This document shows, piece after piece, positions 1-6,993 of a stretch of DNA of 39,270 bases (position 1 is its first letter; every line of letters starts with the position of its first letter). Location: assembly GCA_020073365.1 (NCBI GenBank), contig JAIQFL010000072.1, forward strand, positions 1-39,270, written 5' to 3'. The notes beneath the pieces were generated by a model. It was not told where the DNA came from. It ran no database searches and was given only the letters and a program-made list of their open reading frames with translations. Source of the stretch: Terriglobia bacterium. Lineage in GTDB: Bacteria > Acidobacteriota > Terriglobia > Bryobacterales > Bryobacteraceae. The position numbers and the translations under genes were made by a program.

Positions 1-55
1 CAGAGCCTCACGAGCCGGAAGAAAGGAGTGTCATCCACCTGGTCTTGGTGTACCC

Positions 56-119
56 AATTTCAGGATCATCTTGCATTGGAAACGATTCCTAATTTCAGGA
101 TCATCCTTGGATTGGAAAA
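56..119. repeat. Two-copy direct repeat, period 35 bp
   Basis: AATTTCAGGATCATC occurs at 56-70 and again at 91-105. The following bases are also related (TTGCATTGGAAA and CTTGGATTGGAAA), so each unit is about 28 bp. Two copies are too few, and the spacer too short, for a CRISPR array. Terminal repeats of an insertion sequence or a regulatory iteron are possible; nothing in the window decides between them. Confidence 0.6.
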
Positions 120-442
120 TGCTCCGGTAGCAGGGCATGACGGGGGCTTGCCCTAGGATGACGCGCCGGTGGTGGCAAGCGAATGCATGCCCGACCTTAA
201 CTGATTGCGGCTGGCAGGGCATGGCTGGGGAAACCGTACTCGAGTGTTGACTTGTCGCGTGGGGACCCGCCCCGACCGCCGAGACTCCCGACGGAAAGGG
301 CCAGAGAATCCGCAGTGTGCCCAAACATGCCTAGGTTGGAGCCTGGGCCTGTGCGGGCGAAATCCCGAATGGACAATAAATGGAGGATACGCGCTCCATA
401 CGCATCAAATCGCACCTCGAAGTACCGCACATTCATTGTCGA

Positions 443-471
443 TTCAGTGGGCTGCAATTGCAGCTTATAAT
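443..471 (+). promoter_or_regulatory. Candidate promoter for a leaderless transcript
   Basis: A perfect TATAAT at 466-471 is preceded 17 bp upstream by a weak -35, TTCAGT (443-448). Transcription would start at about 478-479, exactly at the second in-frame ATG of the following gene. The TATAAT overlaps the first ATG (470), so that codon would not be transcribed from this promoter. Confidence 0.45.
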
Positions 472-478
472 GAAATTC

Positions 479-910
479 ATGTTCTTTCGCAGAGGGCGTC
501 CCAAGAATCCTACCTTCGAGGAACGCCTGGAGAACCTTCGGAAGGCGGCCTTCACGGTGTCCCCGCCGGCAGGCGGCAGGGTGCGGGTCAGCCGCGAGAA
601 TTGCGCTATCGACCTGGCAGACGAAGGTGGAGCGGTCCGTAGCGCCGGCACCGCGGGAATTCGGATCGGGGACGAAATCGGTTTCCTGGTGGACGGCGGT
701 TTCCAAAAGTTTTTTCAGACGCCTACGGGGAAAAGGAAGCCTGCGCTGGCCGAGGAACTTCAGGCCCTCCACGAATTCGAAGAGGACTTAAAGGAAGGCT
801 TGGGTCAGGAGAGCTATTACAACGAGTCGCTGGGCACGGTTTCGACCTTCTACCTGTATGATCGGGTGAAAGACCGCGACCGCGGAGTAGGCACGCGAGT
901 CTGGGAGTAG
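479..910 (+). CDS. Small conserved hypothetical protein
   Basis: A 143-residue soluble protein with no signal peptide or membrane segment. It opens with the basic stretch MFFRRGRPKNPTFEERL and contains a conserved-looking middle (IGDEIGFLVDGGFQKFF) and C-terminal part (EDLKEGLGQESYYNESLGTV). I recall similar small proteins from acidobacterial genomes but know of no function. The start is placed at 479 rather than 470 because a TATAAT box covers 470 and no Shine-Dalgarno sequence precedes either ATG; a leaderless start at 479 fits best. Starting at 470 would add only three residues (MKF). The gene stands alone. Its neighbour is convergent, with one copy of the 32-bp palindromic repeat between them. 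Confidence 0.75.
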   Translation: MFFRRGRPKNPTFEERLENLRKAAFTVSPPAGGRVRVSRENCAIDLADEGGAVRSAGTAGIRIGDEIGFLVDGGFQKFFQTPTGKRKPALAEELQALHEFEEDLKEGLGQESYYNESLGTVSTFYLYDRVKDRDRGVGTRVWE

Positions 911-954
911 GACGGAGGTCACGGTTGGCAGAGTGCAGGCGAATCGCGTGCGCT

Positions 955-986
955 GACAGACGACAAAAGGTGATCGTCTGTCCCAC
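955..986 (-). repeat. 32-bp palindromic repeat, family A
   Basis: This is an imperfect palindrome with arms GACAGACGA and TCGTCTGTC, followed by a CCAC tail. On the minus strand it reads GTGGGACAGACGATC..., the orientation I use for the family. It lies just past the stop codon of the minus-strand gene ending at 989, between convergent genes. Unlike other copies it carries a TGA in one frame because of a G-to-A type difference in the loop region. Confidence 0.85.
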
Positions 987-988
987 TC

Positions 989-2479
989 CTATTTCTTCTG
1001 CTGTTTCCGGACCTGCTCGAAATACTGCTCCACGTAAGTCTGAAGCACTACCGGGATCTCGTCGCGGTTGATCTCCGCGCCGGCCTGGGTGTGTTGGGCG
1101 CCGCGCTGGGCGTAGGGCGTGCGCAACTGCTGGCTGGTATTCTGCACTTCCACGGTGGCTTCGCCCGTGATGTTGGCCGACCGTTTGCCGAAGATCTCGC
1201 TGATCTTGCCCATGGCGGCAAGCTGTTCGGCCTGCTTGATGCTCTTATCGCCGTCCTGACTGCCGATCCCGCTGCCGGGCTGCTTGCTGGGCTGCTGGTT
1301 TTCGCTCTTGCCCGTACCCTTCCCCTGGGGATCCTGCGCGTTCTGCGCCTGCTCGCCCGACTGGCCTTCCTGGGCGTCGCCCTGCTGACCACCGTTCTGC
1401 TGTTGGCCGTCTTTGCTGGATTGCTGCTTGCTGCCGTTCTGCTGGCCCTTGCTCTGGCTGTTCTTCTGATCCATGGCGGACTGCTGCTGGGCGCCCGATT
1501 GGCCCTGCTGGGGCTTCATTCGCGAGAGCAGGTTCTGCATGGCATCCTTGACCTTGCTCATCAGGCTGGAATTGTCGCCCGAGCCATTGGAGTCGTGCTT
1601 GGCGGAGGAATCCTGCTTGGGGTCCGATTTGCTGTCACCCTGTTGGCCGTTGGGGCTCTCACCCTCGCCCGAGCGCTCGTCCCCCTGGGCGTCCTTTTGA
1701 TCGCCGTCGGACTTCTCGCCCTCTTCGGCCTGCTTCCTGGCGTCGCCGCCGGCGGCCTTAGCTTCACCCGGCGCCGGGTTCGTATCGCTGGCCTCTTCGG
1801 AAGCATTGGCCGCGTCGGAGTCCTGCTGGTCGCCCGCCTTTTGATCCGGATCCTGCACGTTGGCGCCGCTTTCGTCCGGTTGCATCTGCGGTTCGGGTTG
1901 AGGCAACCGGCGGTTATCCCTGGCTTGCTGGGCGCGTTCGTTGCTGCCGAATGTCTGCTCCAGAATACTCGCCAGAGGGGCTTTTAAGTCCAGACGGCGG
2001 GTAAGCCCATAGCGGAGGGCGAACAGGCTCGAAGCCACCAGAATCAGCGCGCCCATCAGGTACGCGGTGCGCGGAACCGTGTAGGGGGTCGCCTTTCGAA
2101 CGTCCACGGACTCCGACAGACGGTCGGCCCGCTCATATTGCAGTTTGCGGACCTCTCCGGAAACCCGCGAGGAGGGCTCGTCATGGCTCTCGTGCTGGCT
2201 GAAGAAGAGCGCCGTCGAAAGCGTGTCCGCAAGCGCCATGCGGTGGTCCACCATCTGGGCAACGGCATAGGCCGAAGGGAGGCGCCGGCGGGCCCGATAG
2301 AATCCGGCTACGATGGCAGCCAAGGGAAGCAGAATGGTCCATTGCCAATTCAGAACCTGGGTGCCGATCAGCAACAGCAGGATCAGCGCGCCCAGCGCCG
2401 CGCTGGTTGCATTCGCTCCCTGCGACATTAGCTCGTTGCTGAAAAGGCGTCGCCTTGCCCGGCGGACTAGCGCTAACAC
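989..2479 (-). CDS. Membrane protein with long Gln/Ser/Gly/Asp-rich region
   Basis: A 496-residue protein. Near the N-terminus two adjacent hydrophobic segments (around residues 26-60, including AALGALILLLLIG) and a third (around 132-150, YLMGALILVASSLFALRYGL) suggest a membrane anchor. From about residue 165 to 440 the sequence is low-complexity and disordered, rich in Q, S, G, D, N and K, followed by a short folded-looking C-terminus. The architecture resembles DUF4175-like proteins, but I cannot assign a function. The start is GTG at 2479 because GGGAGGA lies 3 nt upstream. The frame stays open to 2977, but that extension would run antisense through the divergent regulator gene. The strong apparent plus-strand open frame inside this gene is only its shadow. 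Confidence 0.75.
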   Translation of the reverse strand: MLALVRRARRRLFSNELMSQGANATSAALGALILLLLIGTQVLNWQWTILLPLAAIVAGFYRARRRLPSAYAVAQMVDHRMALADTLSTALFFSQHESHDEPSSRVSGEVRKLQYERADRLSESVDVRKATPYTVPRTAYLMGALILVASSLFALRYGLTRRLDLKAPLASILEQTFGSNERAQQARDNRRLPQPEPQMQPDESGANVQDPDQKAGDQQDSDAANASEEASDTNPAPGEAKAAGGDARKQAEEGEKSDGDQKDAQGDERSGEGESPNGQQGDSKSDPKQDSSAKHDSNGSGDNSSLMSKVKDAMQNLLSRMKPQQGQSGAQQQSAMDQKNSQSKGQQNGSKQQSSKDGQQQNGGQQGDAQEGQSGEQAQNAQDPQGKGTGKSENQQPSKQPGSGIGSQDGDKSIKQAEQLAAMGKISEIFGKRSANITGEATVEVQNTSQQLRTPYAQRGAQHTQAGAEINRDEIPVVLQTYVEQYFEQVRKQQKK

Positions 2480-2540
2480 AATCCTCCCTCGTGCGCCATC
2501 GCACCACGGTTGGGGACGCTCCTGCGCCCCGCACCCGGGT

Positions 2541-2569
2541 TTAGTATCAATATTATCATCTTTGCGCAA
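2541..2569 (-). promoter_or_regulatory. Candidate promoter with TTTGCGCAAA palindrome
   Basis: Read on the minus strand, TTGCGC (2564-2569) and TACTAA (2541-2546) are separated by exactly 17 bp and would drive the Gln/Ser-rich membrane protein. The -35 lies inside the perfect palindrome TTTGCGCAAA (2561-2570), which could be an operator. The -35 match is only moderate. Confidence 0.35.
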
Positions 2570-2584
2570 AATGCGGTTCTCAGC

Positions 2585-2620
2585 CCGTCCGAACCGTCCG
2601 AATCGTCCGAACTGTGCCAA
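2585..2620. repeat. Tandem 9-bp repeats between divergent genes
   Basis: The units are CCGTCCGAA twice, then TCGTCCGAA, then the degenerate CTGTGCCAA, head to tail. They lie in the region shared by the divergent membrane protein and the sigma-54 activator. They could be iterated protein-binding sites or replication-slippage products. Confidence 0.6.
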
Positions 2621-2699
2621 ACTGACTGCAAGTCGCCCTCCGAATTGGACGCCGCCAGCGTAAAATAGGTATGGAGCACCCCCTCCCAAGGAACAATTT

Positions 2700-4142
2700 T
2701 TGAACCAACCAGTCAAAGTTCTCATCGTAGATGACGAAGCCAGCCAGCGGAGCGGTCTGGCAGGCATGGTTTCGGCTTGGGGCATGATCCCCGAGACGGC
2801 CGGCGACGGCCATGAAGCGCTCCAGAAACTGGAAGCATTTCCCGCCGATGTGATCCTCACCGATCTGAACATGCCCGGGCTGGACGGATTCGGGTTCCTG
2901 CAACGGCTGCGGGATTCCGGAGAAATGCCGCCCACCATCGTGCTCACGGCGTTTGGAAACGTCGAGACGGCGGTCAAGACGGTGCACGAATTGGGAGCCT
3001 ACTGGTACCTGGAAAAGCCCATTCAACCAGCCAGCCTGGAGGTGCTGATTCGCCGGGCTGGAAGCCACGCCGGCCTGCGGGTCGAGAAGCGCAACCTGGA
3101 GCGCCAGCTAAGCTACAAAGGATCGCTGGGCGAGTTAGTGGGCACCTCCCCCAAAATGCAGGAGATCTTTGCCCTGCTCCAGCAAGCGGGTCCAAGTAAG
3201 GCCTGCGTGCTGATCACCGGTGAAAGCGGAACGGGAAAGGAACTGATTGCGCGGACCCTTCACGCCCTAAGCCCGCGCCGCCAGGGGCCCTTTATCGCGA
3301 TCAACTGCGCCGCGCTGCCGGAGACTTTGATCGAAAGCGAGCTTTTCGGCCACGAAAAGGGCTCCTTCACCGGCGCTTCGGAACGGCGGGCCGGCTGCTT
3401 TGAAGTGGCGCAACACGGCACTCTGTTGCTGGACGAAATCGGCGAGATGCCCATGCAGACACAGGCAAAGCTGCTGCGGATTCTGGAGGACTCCAAGGTG
3501 CGGCGACTGGGCGGCAAACTGGAATTCGAAGTCGACGTCCGCGTGGTGGCGGCCACCAACAAGGTACCCGAGGAAGCCGTTCGGGGAGGCCATCTGCGGG
3601 AGGACCTGTTCTACCGCTTGAACGTGTTTCAGATCCACCTGCCTCCGCTGCGGGAGCGCAAGGAGGACATTCAGGCGATCGCCGAGGCTCTGATGGTCGA
3701 TCTGAACCGGAAGCACGAATGCCGCGTCGCGGACATTTCTCCGGCGGTGATCGAAGCTTTTGAGCGCCACCACTGGCCGGGCAACGTGCGCGAATTGCGG
3801 AACGTACTGGAACGTGCGGTCATTCTGGTGGGTGAAGGGACCATTGAGTTGCGGAACCTGCCGGCATTCCTGCAGGCTGAGACCACAAGCTACGCCGCGT
3901 CGGCGCCCGCAAGCTCGGCAACCGCGGTAGATGCCGTTTCCGCGCCGGATGAGGGCGATGCCGTCAGGTTCCAGATCGGAACGACTGTGGAAGAGGCCGA
4001 GAAGGGGTTGATTCTGAGGACCCTGGAGCACACGCGAAACAACAAGACGCGCGCCGCGGAGATCCTGGGCATCAGCCTGAAGACTCTGCACAACAAACTC
4101 AAGGAGTATGGCGCGGGCAAAGAATTCGGGGTGGGGGTGTAG
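2700..4142 (+). CDS. NtrC-family sigma-54-dependent response regulator
   Basis: A 480-residue two-component activator with all three NtrC domains. The receiver spans about 5-120, with acidic pocket D11/D12, phospho-acceptor D55, T83 and K106. The AAA+ domain spans about 145-375, with Walker A GESGTGK (174-180), Walker B LLLDE (D245/E246) and the sigma-54 contact loop GSFTGA (221-226) in place of the usual GAFTGA. The C-terminal Fis-type helix-turn-helix is at about 447-471 (NNKTRAAEILGIS). On phosphorylation it should remodel RNA polymerase-sigma-54 at enhancer-bound promoters. The start is TTG at 2700, with AAGGA 7 nt upstream. No histidine kinase is adjacent, so the partner and targets are unknown. 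Confidence 0.93.
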   Translation: MNQPVKVLIVDDEASQRSGLAGMVSAWGMIPETAGDGHEALQKLEAFPADVILTDLNMPGLDGFGFLQRLRDSGEMPPTIVLTAFGNVETAVKTVHELGAYWYLEKPIQPASLEVLIRRAGSHAGLRVEKRNLERQLSYKGSLGELVGTSPKMQEIFALLQQAGPSKACVLITGESGTGKELIARTLHALSPRRQGPFIAINCAALPETLIESELFGHEKGSFTGASERRAGCFEVAQHGTLLLDEIGEMPMQTQAKLLRILEDSKVRRLGGKLEFEVDVRVVAATNKVPEEAVRGGHLREDLFYRLNVFQIHLPPLRERKEDIQAIAEALMVDLNRKHECRVADISPAVIEAFERHHWPGNVRELRNVLERAVILVGEGTIELRNLPAFLQAETTSYAASAPASSATAVDAVSAPDEGDAVRFQIGTTVEEAEKGLILRTLEHTRNNKTRAAEILGISLKTLHNKLKEYGAGKEFGVGV

Positions 4143-4163
4143 GCTGAAGTGAAGGAATGATGG

Positions 4164-4184
4164 GGCCACGAATCATTCGTGGCC
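4164..4184. terminator. Perfect hairpin between convergent genes
   Basis: GGCCACGAA and TTCGTGGCC form a 9-bp stem with a 3-nt loop (TCA). It lies 21 nt after the sigma-54 activator and 16 nt after the NarL-type regulator, so it could end transcription from both sides. There is no clear T-run on either strand, so it may be a Rho-independent terminator of weak form or another palindromic repeat. Confidence 0.4.
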
Positions 4185-4200
4185 AAAAGCGATTTCAGGC

Positions 4201-4947
4201 TTACCGGCCGGTGTGCAGGTTGTTGTGGATCGCGTAGAGAGCCAGTTCCAGGCGATCGGAAACGCCCAGTTTGTCAAAGATGTTGTGCAGGTGGTTCTTC
4301 ACCGTCTGCTCGCTGATGAACATCTTTTCCGCCATTTCCTTGTTCTTGAACCCCTGAGCCACCAACGCGACAATCTCGCGCTCCCGCTGGCTCAGCGGTG
4401 ACCGCTCGCGGTCGCGGGGCGCGGCTGACAACTGTTGTTGTTGCGGCGCAGTGGCAGTCTCGTCGGCCGCGACGAACGTACGGATTACGGCTGCGGTGGT
4501 ATGCGAATCCAGCCAGATCTCTCCCGCATGGACCTTGCGAATACTCTTGATCAGCAATTCCGTAGCGGTCTGCTTCAGGACGATACCCGAGGTACCGAGT
4601 TTCATGGCCTGAACGAACTCATTCTTGTCGTCCGACGCAGTCAGTACAATGACGCGGGTCTTGTTCCTGGCTGCCTGGAGCCGCTGCAATGTGGCCAAAC
4701 CGTCCAGACCAGGCATCTTGAGGTCGAGCAGGAGGATGTCCGGCTCGAACTGCTGCAGCACATCCAGCACCTGCCGTCCATCCTGGGCCTGGGCCACGAC
4801 TTCGAAGTCCTCCTCCAGGGCCAGCAGCTTACAGAGACCGTCGCGAAAGATGGGATGGTCGTCCGCCACTACGATCCGGATCTTGGATTTGGGTGGTGTT
4901 GCCGGCCCGGAACCTGGTCCGTTGTTGCCGGTGTTGTTCTCAGGCAT
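4201..4947 (-). CDS. NarL/FixJ-family response regulator
   Basis: A 248-residue DNA-binding response regulator. After a 20-residue Gly/Pro/Asn-rich leader comes a receiver domain (about 22-140) with acidic pocket D29/D30, phospho-acceptor D75 (LLLDLKMPG), T103 and K125. A Gln-rich linker leads to a LuxR-type helix-turn-helix at about 183-240 (LSQREREIVALVAQGFKNKE, then SEQTVKNHLHNIF). Typical targets of this family are sets of genes under a membrane or soluble histidine kinase, but no kinase is nearby. It is divergent from the TrmB-type gene and has its own good promoter with a palindrome in the spacer. The leader would be only about 12 nt, and no Shine-Dalgarno sequence is obvious. Confidence 0.93.
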   Translation of the reverse strand: MPENNTGNNGPGSGPATPPKSKIRIVVADDHPIFRDGLCKLLALEEDFEVVAQAQDGRQVLDVLQQFEPDILLLDLKMPGLDGLATLQRLQAARNKTRVIVLTASDDKNEFVQAMKLGTSGIVLKQTATELLIKSIRKVHAGEIWLDSHTTAAVIRTFVAADETATAPQQQQLSAAPRDRERSPLSQREREIVALVAQGFKNKEMAEKMFISEQTVKNHLHNIFDKLGVSDRLELALYAIHNNLHTGR

Positions 4948-4965
4948 ACACTTACACTAGTCTTG

Positions 4966-4994
4966 ATTGTAGAGTTCTAGAACTATCAAGTCAA
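4966..4994 (-). promoter_or_regulatory. Sigma-70-type promoter of the NarL-type gene, with spacer palindrome
   Basis: On the minus strand, TTGACT (4989-4994) and TACAAT (4966-4971) are separated by 17 bp. The spacer contains the perfect 12-bp palindrome AGTTCTAGAACT (4973-4984). A repressor or regulator bound there would block or distort the promoter, so it is a good operator candidate. Confidence 0.65.
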
Positions 4995-5139
4995 ATCGGT
5001 TCTTGTGGTTCCCCACAGGTATTCACCGGGAAAACGGTGGAGTATCAGGCGATCGCCGCCCGTGCGAACCACTTCCGGCGCTTTAATTCCATCAGTTTGC
5101 TGGGATTTTGCATTCTGGCTTTGTTAAGGTGAATAGATC

Positions 5140-5958
5140 ATGAGCGAAGAATTGGCCGAGGTTGATTTTCAAAGGTTCTGGCGGAGACTGCAACAACTTG
5201 GGCTCAATGCTTACGAGTCGCGTTCGTACCTGGTGCTCCTCGGACATCCCAAGTTCAAGGCGTTGGAACTGGCGGCGCGGGCGCACGTTCCGCGGCAAAA
5301 GATTTACGAGGTGCTCGACAGTCTGGTGGAGAAAGGCTTCGCGCAGGTGGTGCAAGAGAAGACCAAACTCTTCTCCGCGGTGGAGCCCAGCCTGGCGATT
5401 CCCGGTTACCTCGGCCGTAAGCGGCAGACGCTGGAGCAGGAACTCACGGATAACGGGCGTGCCGGCACGGCGCTGATCGACGACCTGAAGGCGCTGTATT
5501 CCGAAGGGCAAGGCGGGCGCGGAACCCTGGACTTCCTGCGCATCGTGTCCGAACCGGCGCAAACCGCCGCGGAATACCGAAGGATGCTCTCCGAGGTGAA
5601 GCGGGAGTACCTGGAGTTCTCGCGGCCACCGTACGCCGTTGATCCGCTGGACGAGAAGTTGGTCAAACAGGCCGGTTCGAGCGGGGTGGCTTGCCGTATT
5701 CTGCTGGAGGCGTCCACGCTCGACGACGAGCACCGCCAGCGGCTCAGCGAGTATATGGCGGCCGGCGTGGAAGTCAGGATCGCGGACTCCCTGCCGATGA
5801 AGCTGGCGTTGTTCGACGCGGAGCACGGTATGATCGCTCTCCTCGATCCGGTGATCACACGGCCCACCTGGACGGCCGTCGTCTTCCATCACGACGGCAT
5901 GGGTGAGGCGATGAGAGGCCTCTTTGAGGATCGCTGGGGGAGAGGGCGGGCTCTCTGA
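5140..5958 (+). CDS. TrmB-family transcriptional regulator
   Basis: A 272-residue protein. The N-terminal winged helix (about 14-85) is of the TrmB type, with recognition region VPRQKIYEVLDSLVEKG at 50-66, typical of sugar-sensing regulators in archaea and some bacteria. The C-terminal half (about 100-270) resembles the TrmB ligand or phospholipase-D-like fold, but no ligand can be assigned. The start is supported by AAGGTG at 5126-5131, 8 nt before ATG. It is divergent from the NarL-type gene, and the 192-bp region between them includes that gene's promoter. It is followed immediately by the MerR-type promoter. Confidence 0.85.
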   Translation: MSEELAEVDFQRFWRRLQQLGLNAYESRSYLVLLGHPKFKALELAARAHVPRQKIYEVLDSLVEKGFAQVVQEKTKLFSAVEPSLAIPGYLGRKRQTLEQELTDNGRAGTALIDDLKALYSEGQGGRGTLDFLRIVSEPAQTAAEYRRMLSEVKREYLEFSRPPYAVDPLDEKLVKQAGSSGVACRILLEASTLDDEHRQRLSEYMAAGVEVRIADSLPMKLALFDAEHGMIALLDPVITRPTWTAVVFHHDGMGEAMRGLFEDRWGRGRAL

Positions 5959-5967
5959 AATCGGGGC

Positions 5968-5998
5968 TTGACCCTGGAACCGTTCCAGGGCTCATACT
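5968..5998 (+). promoter_or_regulatory. MerR-type promoter with 19-bp spacer and perfect dyad
   Basis: TTGACC (5968-5973) and CATACT (5993-5998) are separated by 19 bp, the over-long spacer that is the hallmark of promoters activated by MerR-family proteins through DNA untwisting. A perfect dyad, CCCTGGAAC-C-GTTCCAGGG, fills it (5972-5990). The layout closely resembles the known zntA promoter. The transcription start near 6005 leaves almost no leader before the GTG start at 6011. Confidence 0.8.
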
Positions 5999-6010
5999 AC
6001 CGGTAAGAAG

Positions 6011-6463
6011 GTGACCCCCGACTCCATTCCAAAGTTGTTGCGCGCCGGCGAACTGGCCCGGCTGTGTGGCGTAAGCACCGACACGTTGCGCCATTACGAA
6101 CGCGTGGGCGTTCTGGCGCAGCCTCGTAGAAGCCAGGCCGGCTATCGTCTGTATCCGGCCGAAGCCGCCACTCGCGTCCAGTTGGTTCGACGCGCCCTCC
6201 GGCTGGGTTTCACTCTGGCCGAACTCGCCCGCATTCTGCGCGCGCGGGACCGGGGCGGGGCGCCGTGCCGCGAGGTAAGGGCATTGGCGGCGATGAAGCT
6301 CGAACAGTTGGAAGTGCGATTGGCCGACCTGGCCGGCCTGCGCGACCACCTGCGCGATCTCCTGGCGGACTGGGACGAACGTCTGAAACGAACCCCCGAC
6401 GGAGTGCGGGCGGGCCTGCTGGAAGTTCTGTTAAAACGACCTTCAAGAATAGGAGAAATGTGA
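6011..6463 (+). CDS. MerR-family transcriptional regulator
   Basis: A 150-residue protein with the N-terminal MerR helix-turn-helix (about 11-32, AGELARLCGVSTDTLRHYER) and wing (AGYRLYP), then a dimerisation helix. It has one Cys (C86, in GAPCREV) at the position equivalent to Cys79 of ZntR. It lacks the C-terminal Cys-rich metal loop of ZntR, CueR and MerR, so zinc-like sensing is doubtful and the effector is unknown. It almost certainly controls its own promoter, which has a 19-bp spacer and a dyad. The start is GTG at 6011. Its stop overlaps the start of the next gene (TGATG), indicating a two-gene operon. Confidence 0.9.
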   Translation: MTPDSIPKLLRAGELARLCGVSTDTLRHYERVGVLAQPRRSQAGYRLYPAEAATRVQLVRRALRLGFTLAELARILRARDRGGAPCREVRALAAMKLEQLEVRLADLAGLRDHLRDLLADWDERLKRTPDGVRAGLLEVLLKRPSRIGEM

Positions 6464-6951
6464 TGAAAACGTTGTCTTACATTCTGTTTGCTTGCGTCCT
6501 TTTGGGCCACGCCCAGGACTCGAACCACGCCACGCACCATCCCGATGTGGACCAGCGGGGTGACAAGGTCATGGGCTTCTCGCATGAGAAGACAACCCAC
6601 CACTTCCGTCTTTACGCCGATGGCGGCGCCATTGAAGTGGAAGCCAAGGACCCTAAGGATACCGAGAGCCGCGACCAGATTCGGACGCACCTCGCGCACA
6701 TCGCCCGCATGTTCGCCGATGGCAACTTCAACGCGCCCATGCTGGTTCACGATCGGACACCGCCCGGTGTGCCAACCTTGCAGCGGCTCAAGAGCGAGAT
6801 AACGTACCGGTTCGAAAACACGGATCAGGGCGGCAGGGTGCGAATTACAACGAAAAACGCGGACGCCCTTAAAGCGCTGCACGAGTTTCTGCGATTTCAG
6901 ATCTCAGACCACCAGACGGGGGACTCGCCGGGGGTTCAGCAGGAGCGGTAG
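6463..6951 (+). CDS. Exported His-rich conserved protein of unknown function
   Basis: A 162-residue protein with a short Sec signal peptide (about 1-17, MKTLSYILFACVLLGHA), so it acts in the periplasm. The mature N-terminus is rich in His (HATHHPDVDQRGD, then EKTTHHFRLY), which might bind metal. The rest contains repeated acidic and basic patches and a C-terminal ALHEFLRFQI segment. I recognise it as a widespread uncharacterised exported family but know no function. AGGAGA (6451-6456) lies 6 nt before the ATG, and the ATG overlaps the MerR stop codon. The operon suggests it is the main target of the MerR-type regulator. Confidence 0.8.
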   Translation: MKTLSYILFACVLLGHAQDSNHATHHPDVDQRGDKVMGFSHEKTTHHFRLYADGGAIEVEAKDPKDTESRDQIRTHLAHIARMFADGNFNAPMLVHDRTPPGVPTLQRLKSEITYRFENTDQGGRVRITTKNADALKALHEFLRFQISDHQTGDSPGVQQER

Positions 6952-6954
6952 GGC

Positions 6955-6972
6955 GGGGCACTCTGACGCCCC
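6955..6972. terminator. Short GC hairpin between convergent genes
   Basis: GGGGC (6955-6959) and GCCCC (6968-6972) form a 5-bp stem directly after the exported-protein stop codon and 22 nt after the convergent GT2 gene. No T-run follows, so this is a weak terminator candidate. Confidence 0.25.
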
Positions 6973-6993
6973 TTGCTCCCAACGCCCTTCTGG

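Larger units (their letters stand above)
1..478. other. Gene-free left edge with a 35-bp-period direct repeat
   Basis: No convincing gene is present; the short open frames here lack ribosome sites and recognisable domains. Two direct copies of AATTTCAGGATCATC lie at 56-70 and 91-105, each followed by a similar segment ending in ATTGGAAA, which gives a period of 35 bp. A weak hairpin (GGGCA/TGCCC) sits around 136-156. The end of the stretch carries a possible promoter for the next gene. The repeat could be the edge of a mobile element lying to the left of the window, but no transposase is visible. Confidence 0.5.

Noticed and set aside
56..119. Possible CRISPR array
   Set aside because: Only two copies with a 20-bp gap, and no cas genes; a simple direct repeat.
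1091..1987. Long plus-strand open frame of 298 codons
   Set aside because: It is antisense to the Gln/Ser-rich membrane protein; its Leu/Ala-rich translation is a reverse reading of Gln/Gly codons, with no ribosome site and no family resemblance.
2480..2977. N-terminal extension of the minus-strand membrane protein to 2977
   Set aside because: The extension runs antisense through the receiver domain of the sigma-54 activator and through both promoters; a GTG at 2479 with a good ribosome site explains the gene.
3267..4169. 300-codon minus-strand open frame
   Set aside because: Shadow of the sigma-54 activator gene, whose domains and motifs are complete on the other strand.
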